Source: a bacterium
GTDB taxonomy: Bacteria > SZUA-182 > SZUA-191
Assembly: GCA_003230535.1 (NCBI GenBank)
Contig: QIEW01000490.1
Coordinates: forward strand, 1-7,219
Reading direction: 5' to 3'
Length of the DNA: 7,219 bases
Below are positions 5,178 through 7,219 of this stretch, in pieces. Each line of letters starts with the position of its first letter. Position 1 is the first letter of the stretch. The translations under genes were made by a program, and so were the position numbers. Under the pieces are notes generated by a model. It did not search any database. It was given only the letters and a program-made list of their open reading frames with translations, and was not told the DNA's origin.

Positions 5178-6476
5178 TTACAGCTTTACAATATGTGAGC
5201 CGGAAAAGTCTTTTAAGGCGTTTCTGGTATCTAGAATGAGATCGGCATTTTGAGTTATCAGCGAATAATCAAACATCTGATGAGCGGTAATAATTACAGT
5301 ACAATCAGTATTCTTTAGAAAATCAGCGGTAACAGATTGAGAATAAATTTCCCCTGTGCTCAACTTCAGACTATGAATATACGGATCATTATAACTGACT
5401 TCCGCCCCTTTATTTTGGAGCATTTGAATTATATCCAGGGCGGGAGATTCCCTGATATCGTCAATATCGGCCTTGTAGGTTATCCCCAAGATTAGCACAG
5501 ACGCCCCCTGCAAACATTTGCCCCGCCGATTTAATACATCCATAATCCTGGCTACTACATGATAAGGCATATAGCGGTTTATCATACCCGCCAGTTCAAT
5601 AAAGCGCGCTTCAAATCCCAATAACTTAGCTTTCCAGGAGAGATAAAAAGGATCCACAGGAATACAATGTCCCCCTAATCCCGGCCCGGGGTAGAAAGGC
5701 ATGAACCCGAAAGGCTTGGTGGCGGCGGCATCTATCGCCTCCCAGATATCTATCCCCAGCCTGTCGCTAAGCAGAGCCAGTTCGTTTACCAACCCAATAT
5801 TTATAATGCGAAAAGTATTCTCAATTAATTTACACATTTCGGCTGATTTGGGCGATGATACCGGAACTACATGCTCAATACACTGGGCATATAAGGCGCA
5901 AGCCAACCTCGTACATTCAGGAGTCACCCCGCCTACTACTTTAGGTACGTTCCTGATCGTGTAGGCTTCATTTCCTGGGTCTACCCGTTCAGGTGAAAAT
6001 GCCAGATAAAAATCCTTGCCGACCTCCAAACCAGTTTCAGTTAACTTAGGCAAAACCAACTCTTCAGTAGTGCCGGGATAAGTGGTGCTTTGCAGCACAA
6101 CCAACATTCCAGGGTGCAAATATTTAGCCGCTTGCCCGGTGGCTTCCACAATGTACGAGACATCCGGTTCTCGTGTCTTACCTAATGGTGTCGGAACACA
6201 GATAATTACTGCATCCACATCCTCAATAGCGCTGAAATCTGTAGTCGCTCTTAGATGACCGCTATCTACGACCGCCTTTAACGCCTCAGTTTCTACATCC
6301 AGGATATAGGATTCTCCCCGTTGTATCTTAGCCACCTTGCCCTGGTTTACATCCAGTCCCACTACCGTCAACCCTGCGCCGGCAAACTCCACCGCCAGGG
6401 GTAAGCCTACATAGCCCAACCCCATAATGCCTAACTTTGCACTCCTGGAACTGATCTTTGTTAACAATTCTTCCAT
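5178..6476 (-). CDS. Nucleotide-sugar dehydrogenase, UDP-N-acetylhexosamine 6-dehydrogenase type (WbpA/TviB-like)
   Basis: This cytosolic enzyme is predicted to oxidise C6 of a UDP-N-acetylhexosamine to the uronic acid in two NAD-dependent steps, supplying precursors for surface polysaccharide. The 432 residues show the family's three parts: an N-terminal Rossmann fold (GLGYVGLPLAVEFA, 19-32; DVNQGKV, 42-48; CVPTPLG, 93-99), a central domain (SPERVDPGN, 161-169; Lys216 and Asn220 in KLIENTFR), and a C-terminal fold (LGITYKADIDDIRESPA, 330-346). Catalytic Cys271 lies in GPGLGGHCIPVDPFYLSWKA (264-283), a form typical of WbpA/TviB rather than UDP-glucose dehydrogenases. The choice between GlcNAc and GalNAc cannot be made by eye. 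The ATG at 6476 is chosen because GGGG lies 6 nt upstream and the protein then begins just before the Rossmann fold; the 44-residue upstream extension is rejected because it overlaps the preceding gene. It lies 29 nt after the GXGXG gene, so co-transcription is likely. Confidence 0.94.
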   Translation of the reverse strand: MEELLTKISSRSAKLGIMGLGYVGLPLAVEFAGAGLTVVGLDVNQGKVAKIQRGESYILDVETEALKAVVDSGHLRATTDFSAIEDVDAVIICVPTPLGKTREPDVSYIVEATGQAAKYLHPGMLVVLQSTTYPGTTEELVLPKLTETGLEVGKDFYLAFSPERVDPGNEAYTIRNVPKVVGGVTPECTRLACALYAQCIEHVVPVSSPKSAEMCKLIENTFRIINIGLVNELALLSDRLGIDIWEAIDAAATKPFGFMPFYPGPGLGGHCIPVDPFYLSWKAKLLGFEARFIELAGMINRYMPYHVVARIMDVLNRRGKCLQGASVLILGITYKADIDDIRESPALDIIQMLQNKGAEVSYNDPYIHSLKLSTGEIYSQSVTADFLKNTDCTVIITAHQMFDYSLITQNADLILDTRNALKDFSGSHIVKL

Positions 6477-6480
6477 AGCA

Positions 6481-6486
6481 TTCCCC
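6481..6486 (-). promoter_or_regulatory. Shine-Dalgarno site deciding the dehydrogenase start
   Basis: Read on the minus strand this is GGGGAA, with the G run ending 6 nt before the ATG at 6476. It lies in the gap after the stop of the GXGXG gene, which supports ATG 6476 over the longer open frame beginning at 6608. Confidence 0.65.
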
Positions 6487-6505
6487 AGACTATATATGTG
6501 ACAGT

Positions 6506-7219
6506 TTAGTAGGCATATAACTTGCCATATGGGCGATGGCTGATCGGTACCAGCTTCTGAAAATCTTCCGAAAGGACCTCCTCTAAATTGAAATCTAAGT
6601 CCTGACAATATTCAGCCAGAAGCTCCAGTAACAATTTACGATCCTTCTCCTCTATGTCCCTGACACCCACCTCCGCACCTAATTGATGCGCCTGTATCGT
6701 CGAGCCTACTTTCCCTCTAATATAGATCGCCCCGCCATGCATGCCGGTACCCAAATAGCTTCCCACAATTGTGTCCCGATAAGTATTCATCCCCAGTAAG
6801 ATCATGATGCCGCCGGCCATATATTCCCCAAAGAAATCACCGGCGGAACCGCCCGCTATAATTACCGGCACCTTGTTTTGATATGCCTTCATATGAATTC
6901 CAACCCGGTAACCCACATCGCCGGCAATATGGAGTTTTCCCCCGCGCATCCCATACCCCAATACGTCGCCGGCATGTCCATGGATAATGACTTTGCCGCT
7001 GTTCATGGTGTTACAGACACAGTCTTGGGCGTTACTATGGACGATAATAGTCGGGCCGTCCATGAAGGCCGCCAGATCATTTCCCGGTACGCCGTCCACC
7101 GTTATGGTAAAGTTTCCCCGCAGACCGTCCCCAATGTATCGCTGACCGTTTACCCCGCGCAACTCTATCCGGCCGGCCCCGGCCGCCGCCGCCTCCCGCA
7201 CCCGCTGGTTCAGCTCCCG
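6506..7219 (-). CDS. GXGXG-domain protein, glutamate synthase large-subunit domain 3 type (GltB3-like), 5' end outside window
   Basis: This is the beta-helix domain found at the C-terminus of the glutamate synthase large subunit, here apparently as a separate protein (237 residues visible). In full-length GltB the domain is structural and helps position the glutaminase and FMN synthase domains; separate GltB1/GltB2/GltB3 subunits are known in archaea and some bacteria. Visible motifs, numbered from the window edge, are VNGQRYIGDGL (23-33), MNSGKVIIHGHAGDVLGYGM (72-91), GGKLHIAGDVGYRVGIHM (93-110) and GGSAGDFFGEYMAGG (123-137), with Gly-rich turns at regular spacing. The frame stays open to the window edge (RELNQRVREA), and stand-alone members often begin about 10 residues before such a segment, so little is probably missing. 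The GTG at 7201 is therefore not the true start. FwdC of formylmethanofuran dehydrogenase shares this fold, but VNGQRYIGDGL fits glutamate synthase better. Partner subunits should lie to the right of the window. Confidence 0.88.
   Translation of the reverse strand, partial: RELNQRVREAAAAGAGRIELRGVNGQRYIGDGLRGNFTITVDGVPGNDLAAFMDGPTIIVHSNAQDCVCNTMNSGKVIIHGHAGDVLGYGMRGGKLHIAGDVGYRVGIHMKAYQNKVPVIIAGGSAGDFFGEYMAGGIMILLGMNTYRDTIVGSYLGTGMHGGAIYIRGKVGSTIQAHQLGAEVGVRDIEEKDRKLLLELLAEYCQDLDFNLEEVLSEDFQKLVPISHRPYGKLYAY

Noticed and set aside
6477-6608. Longer dehydrogenase starting at 6608
   Set aside because: The extra 44 residues overlap the 3' end of the GXGXG gene, have no family similarity and precede the expected N-terminus; GGGGAA before the ATG at 6476 explains the start.

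Overview
The window looks like a chromosomal fragment from an uncultured, moderately AT-leaning bacterium. Shine-Dalgarno sites are of the GGAGG type, the genes are bacterial (RsmI, a nucleotide-sugar dehydrogenase, a stand-alone GltB3-like GXGXG protein), and a modular secreted protein combines Ig-like, chitobiase-C-terminal and malectin domains. I cannot place it taxonomically from sequence alone. Short dispersed palindromic repeats and large modular surface proteins occur together in several candidate phyla, but that is only a hint.

Layout. Positions 1-241 are a non-coding leader with a palindromic repeat. Positions 242-1993 (+) encode the secreted malectin/Ig-like protein. Positions 1994-2248 are a convergent intergenic stretch full of inverted repeats, including an 80-bp MITE-like element. 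Positions 2249-3445 (-) encode an HD-domain protein that reads as a tandem duplication of a YfbR-like HD module with a degenerate first copy. Positions 3446-3704 hold a 148-bp inverted element made of two matching hairpins. Positions 3705-4995 (-) hold a two-gene unit in which an unrecognised CxxC protein overlaps rsmI by 47 nt. Positions 4996-5177 are a spacer with a possible promoter. Positions 5178-6476 (-) encode a UDP-HexNAc 6-dehydrogenase, and 6506-7219 (-) encode the 3' part of a GXGXG glutamate-synthase-type protein that runs off the right edge.

How the genes fit together. The right half (about 3.7-7.2 kb) is compact minus-strand housekeeping and precursor metabolism: glutamate synthase subunit then nucleotide-sugar dehydrogenase (29-nt gap), then the CxxC protein and rsmI. 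The left half (about 0-3.7 kb) is more accessory-like: longer spacers, repeats, an isolated plus-strand secreted protein and a lone HD protein. No defence system, CRISPR array, RNA gene or transposase gene is visible. The observations most worth following are the tandem HD protein, the paired-hairpin repeat family (two copies in one inverted element and one solo copy), and the unidentified CxxC protein coupled to rsmI.
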